Notes: generated by a model from the letters alone, not told the origin. Shown: positions 1-9,409, counted from the stretch's first letter. The stretch: 64,000 nt of DNA from Zhengella sp020637775 (GCF_041397485.1 NZ_JAWKWO010000002.1:694274-758273), one strand, 5' to 3'. A program made the numbers and translations.

Positions 1-1619
1 GCGACCGGCAGGGTTGCACCCGCCATGATGACGGTTCGGTCACCACGCCCGATGGCTTCAGGGAAGCCTATGGCCAGTATCGCGAAGGCGGCTGGATGGG
101 CCTTGCCCTGCCGGAGGAATTCGGCGGCCAGAACCTGCCCTACACGCTGCACACTGCGGTGGGCGAATACATGTCGTCGGCCAACATGGCCTTCATGATG
201 TATCCGGGTCTCACCCAGGGTGCCATGGCGGCCATCCTCGCCCACGGGTCCGACGAACAGAAGCAGGCCTACATTCCGAAAATGGCGGAAGGCGTTTGGA
301 CCGGCACGATGAACCTGACCGAGCCCCATTGCGGCACGGATCTGGGTCTGCTGCGCACCAGGGCCGTGCTGCAGGACGATGGCAGTTACCGTATTTCCGG
401 CCAGAAAATCTTCATCTCAGCCGGCGAACACGACCTTTCGGAAAACATCATCCATCTCGTGCTGGCCCGCATCGAGGGCGCGCCGGAAGGCGTGAAGGGC
501 ATTTCGCTGTTCATCGTGCCGAAGTTCATCCCCGATGGCGATGGCAATCCGGGCGCGCGCAACGGCGTGTCCTGCGGTTCGCTGGAAGAGAAGATGGGCA
601 TTCACGGCAACGCCACCTGCGTCATGAACTATGACGAGGCCACCGGCTATCTCATCGGCGAGGCGCACAAGGGCCTCAAGGCCATGTTCACCATGATGAA
701 CGAGGCGCGTCTCGGCGTCGGGTTGCAGGGTCTCTCGGTGTCCGAGATCGCCTACCAGAATGCCGTCGCCTATGCCCGCGAGCGCATCCAGGGCCGCGCC
801 CTGACCGGCCCGAAGGCGCCCGACAAGAAGGCTGACCCGATCATCGTCCATCCTGACGTGCGCCGCACGCTGATGACGATCAGGGCCTTCAACGAAGGCG
901 GCCGCGCCTTCATCCTGTGGAGCGCGCTGAAGTCCGACGTCGCCCACCGCTCCGGCGACGAGAAGGAGCGTCAGGAGGCTGACGATTTCATGGGCCTGCT
1001 CACCCCCATCATCAAGGGTGTGCTGACCGACAAGGGCTTTGAGAACGCGGTCAACGCCCAGCAGATGTATGGCGGCCATGGCTATATCGAGGAATGGGGC
1101 ATGAGCCAGTATGTCCGCGATGCCCGCATTGCCATGATCTACGAGGGCGCCAACGGCATCCAGGCGCTCGATCTGGTCGGCCGCAAGCTGCCGGCCAATG
1201 GCGGGCGTGCCGTGCAGGCCTTCTTCCGGGAAGTGGGCGAATTCTGCGAGGCCCATCGCGAAGACGAGCAGATGAAGGGCTTCACCAAGGCGCTCAAGAA
1301 GGGCCTGAACGATCTGCAGGCGGCGACCATGTGGTTCGTGCAGAACGCCATGGCCAAGCCCGACAATGCCGGTGCCGGCTCCACCGATTACATGCATCTC
1401 TTCGGCCTGGTGGCCCTGGGCTACATGTGGGCCATGACGGCGAAGGCCGCGCAGGAGCAACTCGACAGCGGCGCCAGCGACGCGAAGGAATTCCTTGACG
1501 GCAAGCTGGTCACCGCCAGGTTCTTCATGGAGCGGCTGATGCCGGAGACCGGCATGCGGCTGGCGCGCATCCAGGCGGGCGCCGATTCCATGATGGCATT
1601 GCCTGCCGAGGCGTTCTAA
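1..1619 (+). CDS. Acyl-CoA dehydrogenase, large type with extra C-terminal domain (5' partial)
   Basis: Flavoprotein that oxidises acyl-CoA to the 2-enoyl-CoA, the first step of beta-oxidation. The frame is open from base 3 at the window edge, so the start is upstream. About 538 residues are visible, and the family (the roughly 590-residue FadE/DmdC-like group) suggests some 55 residues are missing. Seen: the N-terminal PEEFGGQNLP block, the MNLTEPHCGTDLG middle-domain motif, and YEGANGIQ near the end of the catalytic core. The last motif holds the Glu (codon at 1143) that serves as catalytic base in MCAD-type enzymes. About 155 residues follow the core, matching the extra helical domain of this subfamily. 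It heads an operon with a second dehydrogenase, a thiolase and a FadB-like protein. Exact acyl specificity cannot be told; a methylthiopropanoyl-CoA (DmdC-like) role is possible. Confidence 0.93.
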   Translation, partial: DRQGCTRHDDGSVTTPDGFREAYGQYREGGWMGLALPEEFGGQNLPYTLHTAVGEYMSSANMAFMMYPGLTQGAMAAILAHGSDEQKQAYIPKMAEGVWTGTMNLTEPHCGTDLGLLRTRAVLQDDGSYRISGQKIFISAGEHDLSENIIHLVLARIEGAPEGVKGISLFIVPKFIPDGDGNPGARNGVSCGSLEEKMGIHGNATCVMNYDEATGYLIGEAHKGLKAMFTMMNEARLGVGLQGLSVSEIAYQNAVAYARERIQGRALTGPKAPDKKADPIIVHPDVRRTLMTIRAFNEGGRAFILWSALKSDVAHRSGDEKERQEADDFMGLLTPIIKGVLTDKGFENAVNAQQMYGGHGYIEEWGMSQYVRDARIAMIYEGANGIQALDLVGRKLPANGGRAVQAFFREVGEFCEAHREDEQMKGFTKALKKGLNDLQAATMWFVQNAMAKPDNAGAGSTDYMHLFGLVALGYMWAMTAKAAQEQLDSGASDAKEFLDGKLVTARFFMERLMPETGMRLARIQAGADSMMALPAEAF

Positions 1620-1642
1620 GCTCGCCGTGAATGATGGGGAAC

Positions 1643-1661
1643 GGGCCGGTCTGACCGGCCC
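1643..1661 (+). other. Inverted repeat between the two acyl-CoA dehydrogenase genes
   Basis: A perfect 7-bp stem, GGGCCGG and CCGGCCC, with a five-base loop lies between the first and second dehydrogenase genes. It has no T-run after it, so it is not a convincing intrinsic terminator. It may be an mRNA-stability or partial attenuation hairpin. Ribosome binding for the next gene (GGGAGG) lies some 30 bases beyond. Confidence 0.4.
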
Positions 1662-1700
1662 GCTCCGGTTTCTGCAAACAGCACAACCGGGAGGATACCG

Positions 1701-2873
1701 ATGGCTGCAAATCCGGCCGACATACTGGGCGTGACCCGCCCGTCCTGGGAAACCGAGGACGTCTCCATGCTCAAGGACATGGCGGCGAAATGGCTCGACG
1801 CCGAGATCGCGCCCCACTACGAGGACTTCGAGAAGGACGAGATCGTCGGCCGCGAATACTGGCGCAAGGCCGGCGAGGCAGGCCTCCTCTGCCCGGCCGT
1901 GCCGGAGGAATACGGCGGCGCGGGCGGCACCTATGCCCACGAGACCGCCATCATCGAGGCCATCAGCCATGTCGGTGTCGACGGCTTCGGCATCGGCCTG
2001 CACAATTCCATCGTCGCGCCCTACATCGTTCACTACGGCTCGGAAGAACAGAAGCGCAAGTGGTTGCCGCGCATGGTTTCCGGCGAGCTGATCGGCGCCA
2101 TCGCCATGACCGAACCGGCAGCCGGCTCCGACCTGCAGGGCATCAAGACCACCGCCCGCCGCGACGGCAATCACTATTCCATCAACGGCTCCAAGACCTT
2201 CATCACCAACGGCCAGAACGCCAACCTCATCATCGTCGTCACCAAGACCGACCCGTCCGCCGGTGCGAAGGGCACGTCTCTGATCGTGGTGGAAACCGAT
2301 GAGGTGGAGGGTTTCGAGCGCGGCCGCAACCTTGACAAGGTGGGCCTGAAATCGAACGACACGTCGGAACTGTTCTTCAACGATGTGCGCGTGCCCACCT
2401 CCAACCTCCTGGGCGCGGAAGAGGGCCACGGCTTCGTCCAGCTCATGCAGCAATTGCCGCAGGAGCGCCTGATGATCGGTGCGACGGCCATTGCCATGAT
2501 CGAGCGCGCGCTGGCATTGACCATCGACTACGTGAAGGAGCGCAAGGCCTTCGGCAAATCCGTCCTGGAATTCCAGAACACCCAGTTCAAGCTGGCCGAG
2601 GCCAAGACCGAGGCGACTGTCGGCCGCGCCTTCTACAATCACTGCGTGGCCGAGCATCTGGAGGGCCGCCTGAGTGCGGAACTGGCCTCCATGGCAAAAT
2701 ACTGGCTCAGCGACCTGCAGAACAAGATCATCGACGAATGCCTGCAATTGCATGGCGGCTATGGCTACATGAACGAATATCCCATCGCCCGCATGTTCCG
2801 CGATGCCCGCGTTCAGCGCATCTATGGCGGAACGAATGAAATCATGAAGCTTTTGATTGCCCGCAGCCTCTGA
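1701..2873 (+). CDS. Acyl-CoA dehydrogenase, long-chain type
   Basis: A 390-residue FAD-dependent acyl-CoA dehydrogenase of normal family length. The usual signature stretches are present: AMTEPAAGSDLQGIKT in the middle domain, and YVKERKAFGKSV with HGGYGYMNEYPIARMFRDAR in the C-terminal domain. The position that is Glu in medium-chain enzymes reads YGGTNEI here. Instead LPQERL carries a Glu at residue 255, the location of the catalytic base in long-chain and isovaleryl-type enzymes (family knowledge). Start ATG follows a GGGAGG ribosome site. Sits in the beta-oxidation operon, where two dehydrogenases with different catalytic-Glu placement probably cover different chain lengths. Confidence 0.92.
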   Translation: MAANPADILGVTRPSWETEDVSMLKDMAAKWLDAEIAPHYEDFEKDEIVGREYWRKAGEAGLLCPAVPEEYGGAGGTYAHETAIIEAISHVGVDGFGIGLHNSIVAPYIVHYGSEEQKRKWLPRMVSGELIGAIAMTEPAAGSDLQGIKTTARRDGNHYSINGSKTFITNGQNANLIIVVTKTDPSAGAKGTSLIVVETDEVEGFERGRNLDKVGLKSNDTSELFFNDVRVPTSNLLGAEEGHGFVQLMQQLPQERLMIGATAIAMIERALALTIDYVKERKAFGKSVLEFQNTQFKLAEAKTEATVGRAFYNHCVAEHLEGRLSAELASMAKYWLSDLQNKIIDECLQLHGGYGYMNEYPIARMFRDARVQRIYGGTNEIMKLLIARSL

Positions 2874-2899
2874 ACTGCGGCACAGGAAGGAGACATCCC

Positions 2900-4108
2900 A
2901 TGGCAGATGCTTACGTATATGACGCCGTGCGCACGCCGCGCGGCCGCGGCAAGAAGGACGGCAGCCTGCACGAGGTGCCGGCCGTTCGCCTTGGCGCCAA
3001 GGTTCTGGAAGCCGTGCGTGACCGCAACGGCCTCGACACCGGCACGGTCGACGACATCATTTTCGGCTGCGTCGATCCGGTCGGCGAAGCCGGGTCGGTC
3101 ATTCCGCGTGCCTCCGCTTTCGAAGCCGGCTATGACATCAAGGCGCCGGGCATGCAGATCTCGCGCTTCTGCGCGTCTGGCCTCGACGCCATCAATTTCG
3201 GCGCGGCCAAGATCGCCCAGGGCGCTGACGACATCGTCATCGCCGGCGGCGTGGAAAGCATGTCGCGCGTCGGCATGGGCATGTCCGGCGGCGCCTGGTT
3301 CATGGACCCGTCTGTCGGCCTGCCGTCCTATTTCATGCCGCAGGGCGTGTCGGCGGATCTGATCGCCACCAAGCACGGCTTCTCGCGCGATGATGTGGAT
3401 GCCTATGCGGTGGAAAGCCAGAAGCGCGCCGCCCATGCCTGGGAGAAGGGCTGGTTCAAAAACTCCGTCATCCCGATCAGGGACCAGAACGGCCTGACAA
3501 TCCTGGACCATGACGAGCACATGCGGCCCGGCACCGACATGCAGTCGCTGGCCTCGCTCAACCCCTCCTTCGTCATGCCCGGCGAGATGGGCGGTTTCGA
3601 AGCCGTGGCCGTCCAGCGCTATCCGGAGATCGAGAGCATCAACTATGTCCATCACGCCGGCAATTCCTCCGGCATCGTCGATGGCGCTGCCGCCGTGCTG
3701 CTCGGGTCGAAAAAGGCCGGCAAGACCATGGGCCTGAAGCCGCGCGCCCGCATCCGTGCCTTCTCCAACATCGGCTCTGAACCGGCCATCATGCTGACCG
3801 GCCCGGTGGACGTGACGGAAAAGCTGCTCAAGCGCGCGAAGATGAAGATCTCCGACATCGACCTGTTCGAACTCAACGAGGCCTTCGCCTCCGTCGTGCT
3901 GCGCTACATGCAGGCCTTCGAGATCCCGCACGACAGGATCAACGTGAACGGCGGCGCCATCGCCATGGGCCATCCGCTGGGCGCCACGGGTGCCATGATC
4001 TTCGGCACCGTGCTGGACGAACTGGAACGCCGTGATCTCAACACCGCGCTCGTCACCCTGTGCATCGGCGCCGGCATGGGCACCGCCACCATCATCGAAC
4101 GCGTCTGA
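2900..4108 (+). CDS. Acetyl-CoA C-acyltransferase (thiolase, FadA-like)
   Basis: Degradative thiolase that cleaves 3-ketoacyl-CoA with CoA, giving acetyl-CoA and a shortened acyl-CoA. The 402-residue protein has all three thiolase signatures. These are the nucleophile Cys in RFCASGLDAINFGAAK near residue 90, the NVNGGAIAMGHPLGATGA block with its active-site His, and the C-terminal CIGAGMGTA with the acid/base Cys. The GGVESMSRVGMG stretch is also typical. An AAGGAG ribosome site precedes the ATG. It is the beta subunit partner of the FadB-like protein encoded 18 bases downstream. Confidence 0.95.
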   Translation: MADAYVYDAVRTPRGRGKKDGSLHEVPAVRLGAKVLEAVRDRNGLDTGTVDDIIFGCVDPVGEAGSVIPRASAFEAGYDIKAPGMQISRFCASGLDAINFGAAKIAQGADDIVIAGGVESMSRVGMGMSGGAWFMDPSVGLPSYFMPQGVSADLIATKHGFSRDDVDAYAVESQKRAAHAWEKGWFKNSVIPIRDQNGLTILDHDEHMRPGTDMQSLASLNPSFVMPGEMGGFEAVAVQRYPEIESINYVHHAGNSSGIVDGAAAVLLGSKKAGKTMGLKPRARIRAFSNIGSEPAIMLTGPVDVTEKLLKRAKMKISDIDLFELNEAFASVVLRYMQAFEIPHDRINVNGGAIAMGHPLGATGAMIFGTVLDELERRDLNTALVTLCIGAGMGTATIIERV

Positions 4109-4126
4109 CCGGGAGAGAGAAAGAAA

Positions 4127-6346
4127 ATGGCTGAATACAGGAATTTCACGGTCGAGGTGGACACCGACGGCATCGCGCTCGTCACCTGGGACATGCCCGA
4201 CAAGTCGATGAACGTCTTCACCCAGGAGGTGATGGACGAGATCGACGCCATCATCGACCAGGTTGTCGCCGACGAGGCGGTCAAGGGTGCCGTCTTCACC
4301 TCCGGCAAGACGGACAGCTTCTCCGGCGGTGCGGATCTGACCATGCTGCGCGGCATCTTCGATACCATCCGCGACGCCAGGGCACAGGATCCGGCAAAGG
4401 CCGCCGAACTCGTCTTCGAGGCGGCCGGGCGCATGAACTGGCTCTGGCACAAGCTGGAGACCTGCGGCAAGCCATGGGTGTCGGCCATCAACGGCACCTG
4501 CATGGGCGGCGCGTTCGAATTATCGCTGGCCTGCCATGCCCGTGTGGTGGCTGACAGCGACGCGGTGAAGATCGCCCTGCCGGAAGTCAAGGTCGGCATC
4601 TTCCCCGGCGCCGGCGGCACCCAGCGCGTGCCACGCCTGACCGACACGCAGTCGGCCATGCAGATGATGACGACGGGCCAGACCCTGTCGCCTGCCAAGG
4701 CGCTCAAGATGGGCCTGGTCACGTCCGTCGTGCCGGGCAAAAAGCTGGTGGATGAGGCTAAAAAGCTCATCAAGGACGGTTTGGAGCCGGTCCAGCCGTG
4801 GGACAAGAAGGGTTTCAAGCTGCCCGGCGGCCCGGTCTACTCCGCGGCCGGGGCCAATCTCTTTCCGCCGGCCATCGCTCATCTGCGCAAGCAGTCCTAT
4901 GGCAATTATCCTGCGGCCACGGCCATCCTGAAGTGCATCTATGAGGGCCTGCTCGTGCCCTTCGACACGGCATTGCGCATCGAGCAGCGCTATTTCGCCG
5001 AGATCCTTCAGACCACCGAGGCGGGCATGATGATCCGCTCGCTCTTCGTCTCGCTGCAGGAACTGAACAAGGGCGCGCGCCGCCCCGAGGGTATCAAGCC
5101 GACGAAGTTCAGGAAGGTCGGCGTTCTGGGCGCGGGCTTCATGGGCGCCGGCATTGCCTATGTCACCGCGAAGGCCGGCATTCCGGTCGTCCTGATCGAC
5201 CGTGACCAGGAATCCGCGGACAAGGGCAAGGCCCATTCGGCCAGCCTGATGGACGGTCTCATCAAGAAGGGCCGTGCCACCGCGGACGACAAGGAAAAGC
5301 TGCTTTCGCTGATCACCGCCACGCCGGACTATGCCGAACTCGACGGCGCCGACCTCGTCATCGAGGCGGTGTTCGAGGATTCGGAAATCAAGAAGGGCGT
5401 GACGGAAAAGGCGGAAGCCGTTCTCAAGTCCACCGGCATCTTCGCTTCCAACACCTCCACCATTCCGATCACCGGACTGGCGAAGAACTCGGCGCGCCCG
5501 AAGAACTTCATCGGCATCCACTTCTTCTCGCCGGTGGACAAGATGATGCTGGTGGAAATCATCATGGGCAAGAAGACCGGCGACAAGGCGCTCGCCACGG
5601 CGATCGACTATGTCCGCGCCATCAAAAAGACGCCGATCGTGGTCAATGACACGCGCGGCTTCTACGTCAACCGCTGCGTGCTGCGCTACATGTCGGAAGC
5701 CTACAACATGCTCATCGAGGGCGTGCCGCCGGCCATGATCGAGAACGCAGCCAAGATGGCCGGCATGCCGGTCGGGCCGCTGGCGCTCAACGACGAGACC
5801 GCCATCGACCTGTCGCAGAAGATCCTCAAGCAGACCATCCGCGACATGGGCGAGAAGGCCGTCGACATGAGCCATGTCGAGCTGGTCGACACCATGGTGG
5901 ACAAGCACGGGCGCCTTGGCCGCAAGAACGGCAAGGGCTTCTACGATTATCCGGCCAAGCCGGCCAGGAAGCATCTCTGGCCGGGCCTGAAGGATCTCTA
6001 TCCGCAGCAGGATCCCGACAAGGTGGATGTGGAGGAACTCAAGCAGCGCTTCCTCGTCACCATCGCGCTGGAAGCGGCCCGCGTCATGGAAGAAGGCATC
6101 GTCACCGACCCGCGCGAGGCCGATGTCGGCTCCATCCTGGCCTTCGGTTTTGCGCCCTACACGGGCGGTACGCTCTCCTATATCGACGGCATGGGCGTGG
6201 CCGAATTCGTCGACCTGGCGAAGAAACTGCAGAAGAAATACGGCAAGCAGTTCAAGGCGCCGAAGGGTCTGGTCGAGATGGCCGGAAAGGGCGAGACCTT
6301 CTACCAGCGTTACGGCGCCAAAGCCGAAGAGAAGCAGGCCGCCTGA
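4127..6346 (+). CDS. Enoyl-CoA hydratase/3-hydroxyacyl-CoA dehydrogenase fusion (FadB/FadJ-like)
   Basis: A 739-residue multifunctional alpha subunit of beta-oxidation. The first ~200 residues are a crotonase fold (GKTDSFSGGADL and NGTCMGGAFELSLACH oxyanion-hole regions, FPGAGGTQRVPRL). From about residue 330 there is a Rossmann dehydrogenase (GVLGAGFMGAGIA) with the 3HCDH signature (IGIHFFSPVDKMMLVEII). The C-terminal dehydrogenase domain follows (VNDTRGFYVNRC, GRKNGKGFYDY). It hydrates enoyl-CoA and oxidises the hydroxyacyl product with NAD. Adjacent thiolase and dehydrogenases complete the cycle. Whether it is strictly FadB or FadJ type cannot be decided by eye. Confidence 0.94.
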   Translation: MAEYRNFTVEVDTDGIALVTWDMPDKSMNVFTQEVMDEIDAIIDQVVADEAVKGAVFTSGKTDSFSGGADLTMLRGIFDTIRDARAQDPAKAAELVFEAAGRMNWLWHKLETCGKPWVSAINGTCMGGAFELSLACHARVVADSDAVKIALPEVKVGIFPGAGGTQRVPRLTDTQSAMQMMTTGQTLSPAKALKMGLVTSVVPGKKLVDEAKKLIKDGLEPVQPWDKKGFKLPGGPVYSAAGANLFPPAIAHLRKQSYGNYPAATAILKCIYEGLLVPFDTALRIEQRYFAEILQTTEAGMMIRSLFVSLQELNKGARRPEGIKPTKFRKVGVLGAGFMGAGIAYVTAKAGIPVVLIDRDQESADKGKAHSASLMDGLIKKGRATADDKEKLLSLITATPDYAELDGADLVIEAVFEDSEIKKGVTEKAEAVLKSTGIFASNTSTIPITGLAKNSARPKNFIGIHFFSPVDKMMLVEIIMGKKTGDKALATAIDYVRAIKKTPIVVNDTRGFYVNRCVLRYMSEAYNMLIEGVPPAMIENAAKMAGMPVGPLALNDETAIDLSQKILKQTIRDMGEKAVDMSHVELVDTMVDKHGRLGRKNGKGFYDYPAKPARKHLWPGLKDLYPQQDPDKVDVEELKQRFLVTIALEAARVMEEGIVTDPREADVGSILAFGFAPYTGGTLSYIDGMGVAEFVDLAKKLQKKYGKQFKAPKGLVEMAGKGETFYQRYGAKAEEKQAA

Positions 6347-6367
6347 CGCTGAAAGGGCGCATCTCCC

Positions 6368-6916
6368 ATGTATGTATGGGCCCGCATGATCCGGATCGCG
6401 GCGACATATCGCCGCCGCGGTCCGTTCCGGGACGGTGACGAAAGCCGGCTCACCTTCCGTTGCCTGCCAACGGACATCGACCCGAACCTTCATCTCAACA
6501 ATGCCCGCTACATGATGCTGGCCGATTGCGGCCGGCTCGACATCTTCTTCCGCTCCGGGCTTCTCAGGCTCACCCGCGCGCGCAACTGGGGGCCGCTCAT
6601 GGGCGGCGTGCAAGCCGTCTATGTGCGCGAGATAAGGCTCTGGAAGCGCTTCGACGTGGTCTCCACCATCGAGACCTGGGAGGACAGCCAGATCATCGGC
6701 CGCCATCGCTTCCTGCTGGAGGATGGCACCACCGCTGCCGTGGTGATGACGACGGCCGGCATCTACGATTTTTCCAATCGTCACTTCATCCGCGCCGGCG
6801 AGGTCATCGAGGCGCTGGGTTACGAGGACCGGCCGCGGCCCCCGACGGAAGCCGAGCGCGCCTTCATGACCTCCCATGCCAACCTGCGAACCTTCGCCAG
6901 GCAGGCAGCACCGTAA
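6368..6916 (+). CDS. Acyl-CoA thioesterase-like hot-dog protein
   Basis: A 182-residue protein of the 4-hydroxybenzoyl-CoA thioesterase type. It shows the block FRCLPTDIDPNLHLNNARYM, where Asp and His-x-Asn-Asn correspond to the active-site region of hot-dog thioesterases. The MYVW start is kept because related proteins begin with a short hydrophobic MYxW segment. It is 21 bases downstream of the fadB-like gene and is probably in the same transcript, where it could hydrolyse stalled acyl-CoA. The exact substrate is not visible. A start at the next ATG (6386) is possible. Confidence 0.8.
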   Translation: MYVWARMIRIAATYRRRGPFRDGDESRLTFRCLPTDIDPNLHLNNARYMMLADCGRLDIFFRSGLLRLTRARNWGPLMGGVQAVYVREIRLWKRFDVVSTIETWEDSQIIGRHRFLLEDGTTAAVVMTTAGIYDFSNRHFIRAGEVIEALGYEDRPRPPTEAERAFMTSHANLRTFARQAAP

Positions 6917-6997
6917 AGCGCCTGGCCCTGTCCTTTTTCTGGCCAGGCCCTAATCTCTGCATGAGCCTGCCGGACGACGGCGAAGCGAGGGAAACCC

Positions 6998-7624
6998 ATG
7001 ACGGCGCATATCGACTACTATTTCACCTGCATTTCGCCCTTCAGCTATTTCGGTCATCAGGCCATCGGCGACGTGGCGCGGCGTCACGGCGCCCGGCTGA
7101 ACCTGCGCCCGGTCCGGCTTGGCGAGGTTTTCGAGACCTCCGGCGCGTTGCCGCTAGCCCGGCGTCCCTTGCCGCGTCAGCGCTACCGCATGCTGGAACT
7201 GCAGCGCATCGCCGCCATGCGCGATCTGCCGGTCAACCTGAAGCCGGCGCATTTCCCGACCGATCCCACGCTGGCCGACGCCACGGTTGCGGTGCTGGTG
7301 GACGAGGGCGCCGACGCCTTCGCCTATCTGGACAGCCTCTATCGCGCCGTATGGGTGGACGAAGCGAATGTGGCCGACGATGCGGTCATCGCGGACAGGC
7401 TGGGCGCGGCCGGGTTCGACGCTTCAGCGATCCTGGCCAAGGCGCGCGGTGAGGCGGCCATCGCCCTCGTCAGCGCCAATACAGAGGCGGCAATCGCTGC
7501 CGGAGCGCTCGGCAGCCCGTCCTATGTGCTCAATGGCGAGGTGTTCTGGGGACAGGACCGCGTGGAGCACGTCGATCACGCGCTGGCGACCGGACGAGGG
7601 CCGTTTTTTGCCAACATGGCCTGA
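6998..7624 (+). CDS. 2-hydroxychromene-2-carboxylate isomerase-family protein (DsbA/GST-kappa fold)
   Basis: A 208-residue protein with a thioredoxin-like N-terminus (IDYYFTCISPFSYFG) and the C-terminal GSPSYVLNGEVFWGQDR that is diagnostic of the NahD/GST-kappa family. These proteins isomerise 2-hydroxychromene-2-carboxylate in naphthalene breakdown or act as glutathione-dependent relatives. In genomes with no naphthalene genes the true substrate is usually unknown. The start follows a GGCGAAGCGAGGG stretch. Independent of the upstream operon by an 81-base gap. Confidence 0.8.
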   Translation: MTAHIDYYFTCISPFSYFGHQAIGDVARRHGARLNLRPVRLGEVFETSGALPLARRPLPRQRYRMLELQRIAAMRDLPVNLKPAHFPTDPTLADATVAVLVDEGADAFAYLDSLYRAVWVDEANVADDAVIADRLGAAGFDASAILAKARGEAAIALVSANTEAAIAAGALGSPSYVLNGEVFWGQDRVEHVDHALATGRGPFFANMA

Positions 7625-7694
7625 TCGTGCTCTGGACAGCGGGTTGTTCGATCTCCTAAGGTAAATATTCCTTGAGGCGAAAAAGGCAGGAGCC

Positions 7695-8330
7695 ATGCTA
7701 TCCCACGCAGGCGTCTGGGCAGCCATTGATGCCCTGGCCGATCGGCACGGTCTGTCGGCCTCCGCCCTTGCGCGCAAGGCCGGTCTTGATTCCACGGCCT
7801 TCAACCGCTCCAAGCGCCAGTCCGGCGACGGCCGTTTGCGCTGGCCCTCCACCGAATCCGTGTCCAAGGTCCTGGTCGCCACGGGCACCTCGCTGGACGA
7901 GTTCTTGAAGCTGCTGGGGGCGGGCAACGGCGATTACGGCATGCCGGCGCACGTGCCGTTGCTGGGCGTGGCGCAGGCCGGTGCAGGCGGTTTCTTCGAT
8001 GATGCCGGTTTTCCGGTAGGGCAGGGGCTGGACGTCGTGGACTTTCCCGTCCAGCCGGGCGAGGGCGTCTATGCGCTGGAAGTGCAGGGCGATTCCATGC
8101 TGCCGGTCTATCGCGACGGTGACCGCCTGATCGTCCAGCCGGGCGCGCAATGCCGCAAGGGCGACCGGGTGGTGGTGCGCACGCAGGGCGGAGAGGTGAT
8201 GGCCAAGGTGCTGGCCCGTCAGGGCCGCACCGAACTGGAACTCGCCTCCCTGAACCCGGAGCATCCCCCGCGCCTGCTGGAGCGCAAGGACGTGGACTGG
8301 ATGGCCCGCATCCTCTGGGCAAGCCAGTAG
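7695..8330 (+). CDS. XRE-type regulator with S24 (LexA-like) peptidase domain
   Basis: A 211-residue protein. Residues 1-75 look like a helix-turn-helix (SASALARKAGLDSTAFNRSK), and the rest is an S24 peptidase domain. The Ser of GDSMLPVYRDGD and the Lys of GEVMAKVLARQG are the expected Ser-Lys dyad. An Ala-Gly pair in VAQAGAGG is a candidate autocleavage site. Proteins of this build act as phage-CI-like or stress-responsive repressors that self-cleave. Targets are unknown; the nuclease-like gene starting 8 bases downstream is the closest candidate partner. Confidence 0.85.
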   Translation: MLSHAGVWAAIDALADRHGLSASALARKAGLDSTAFNRSKRQSGDGRLRWPSTESVSKVLVATGTSLDEFLKLLGAGNGDYGMPAHVPLLGVAQAGAGGFFDDAGFPVGQGLDVVDFPVQPGEGVYALEVQGDSMLPVYRDGDRLIVQPGAQCRKGDRVVVRTQGGEVMAKVLARQGRTELELASLNPEHPPRLLERKDVDWMARILWASQ

Positions 8331-8337
8331 GCCGGCC

Positions 8338-9042
8338 GTGCGGCTGCGTTACCTGGCCCTGCCGGTGATGCTGCTGGCTTTCCTCTTCGCGGCAATGGAA
8401 TTCTGGCCGCGCATCCCGGTGGAGCCGGTCGAAAAGCTGGCGCCACGCAACGACGGGGCGCCACTGGGTTCAGCCCGGCCAAGGATCTTGCCGCCATCTC
8501 CGGGTTCCGGCAAGACCGGCGTTGCGCCCACCGGATACGATCGTGTCGAGCCGCGCGCGCCGCTGAGCCCGCTGGCCGCGCCGGCAACGCCTGCCCCGCC
8601 ACCCGATCCCGCCGACAGGTCGGCCTGGAAGGACCGGCTTCTGCACAAGCCCGTGGTGCTTGAAACCAACCTGCTGGAGGCCGATGGCCAGCGCCTGCGC
8701 CTCGATGGCATAACCACCCTGCCGCTCGATGCCACCTGCCGCGATGACGAGGCACGGGACCGGCCTTGCGGCATGATGGCCAGAACCGCGCTGCGCCGCT
8801 GGATCCGCCTCCGGGCCATATCCTGCCGCGCACCCGAAAAGCCACATCCCGCAGTGATCGCCACATCCTGCACGCTGGGCGGGGAGGATGTCGCCGCATG
8901 GCTGGCCCGCCAGGGCTGGGTGACGCGGGCGGATGCCCCGGCGCTTGAGGCAAGCCTTCAGGATGCCAGGCGCGAAGGCAGGGGGCTTTATGCCTATCGC
9001 GCGATCAATCCGCCCGCCCCGCCTTCACAAGAGCCGCGATGA
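8338..9042 (+). CDS. Membrane-anchored or secreted thermonuclease-like protein
   Basis: A 234-residue protein starting at GTG, 8 bases after the S24 regulator. Residues 1-20 form a hydrophobic signal or anchor, followed by a Pro-rich linker (about 25-95). A staphylococcal-nuclease-like domain then contains GQRLRLDGITTLPLD and GMMARTALRRWI, and ends with the family-type WLARQGWV stretch. The canonical catalytic Glu after the loop is not clearly recognisable, so activity is uncertain. Close spacing suggests co-transcription with the upstream regulator. Confidence 0.65.
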   Translation: MRLRYLALPVMLLAFLFAAMEFWPRIPVEPVEKLAPRNDGAPLGSARPRILPPSPGSGKTGVAPTGYDRVEPRAPLSPLAAPATPAPPPDPADRSAWKDRLLHKPVVLETNLLEADGQRLRLDGITTLPLDATCRDDEARDRPCGMMARTALRRWIRLRAISCRAPEKPHPAVIATSCTLGGEDVAAWLARQGWVTRADAPALEASLQDARREGRGLYAYRAINPPAPPSQEPR

Positions 9043-9092
9043 GGCCCATATGCGTGGCACGAGACTGCAAGCATCCCCGCACAGGAGCCACC

Positions 9093-9401
9093 ATGGCCAA
9101 GCCCGTCACCATTACCGTTTCCCATGAACTGGGCCGCGAAAAGGCGCTGGAACGGGTGCGCAACCGTTTCGACAAGGTCGAGGAGGCCATCGGCATGGGT
9201 GTTCGTCTCGACAAGGAATGGCGCGACGAGCAATTGCATTTCACCGCCGGCGCCTTTGGCCAGACGGTGACCGGCACGGTCGATGTCACCGAGACGGACA
9301 TGACGATCCAGCTCATGCTGCCGGCCTTGCTGGCCGGCATGGCCGGCAAGCTCTCCGATACGCTCGGAAAGCAGAGCCGTCTCCTGCTGACGAAGGAATA
9401 G
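9093..9401 (+). CDS. Polyhydroxyalkanoic acid system (PHA granule) family protein
   Basis: A 102-residue protein starting MAKPVTITVSHELGRE. It resembles the small family annotated as polyhydroxyalkanoic acid system protein (PHA_gran_rgn), which recurs in proteobacteria and has no firmly established role. The ATG at 9093 is preferred over an upstream in-frame start because AGGAG lies six bases before it. It ends 8 bases from the convergent lysK gene. Assignment rests on overall pattern rather than a catalytic motif. Confidence 0.65.
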   Translation: MAKPVTITVSHELGREKALERVRNRFDKVEEAIGMGVRLDKEWRDEQLHFTAGAFGQTVTGTVDVTETDMTIQLMLPALLAGMAGKLSDTLGKQSRLLLTKE

Positions 9402-9409
9402 GACCGCCG

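Noticed and set aside
1643..1661. Intrinsic terminator between the acyl-CoA dehydrogenase genes
   Set aside because: The stem is perfect but no T-run follows, so it is listed only as an inverted repeat.
417..2753. A long antisense open frame across both acyl-CoA dehydrogenase genes
   Set aside because: It is a by-product of high GC and third-position bias. The opposite strand has clear family motifs and ribosome sites. The same applies to long antisense frames at 2822-4450, 4520-6877, 18935-20236, 20728-22371, 49160-50905 and 55953-59363.
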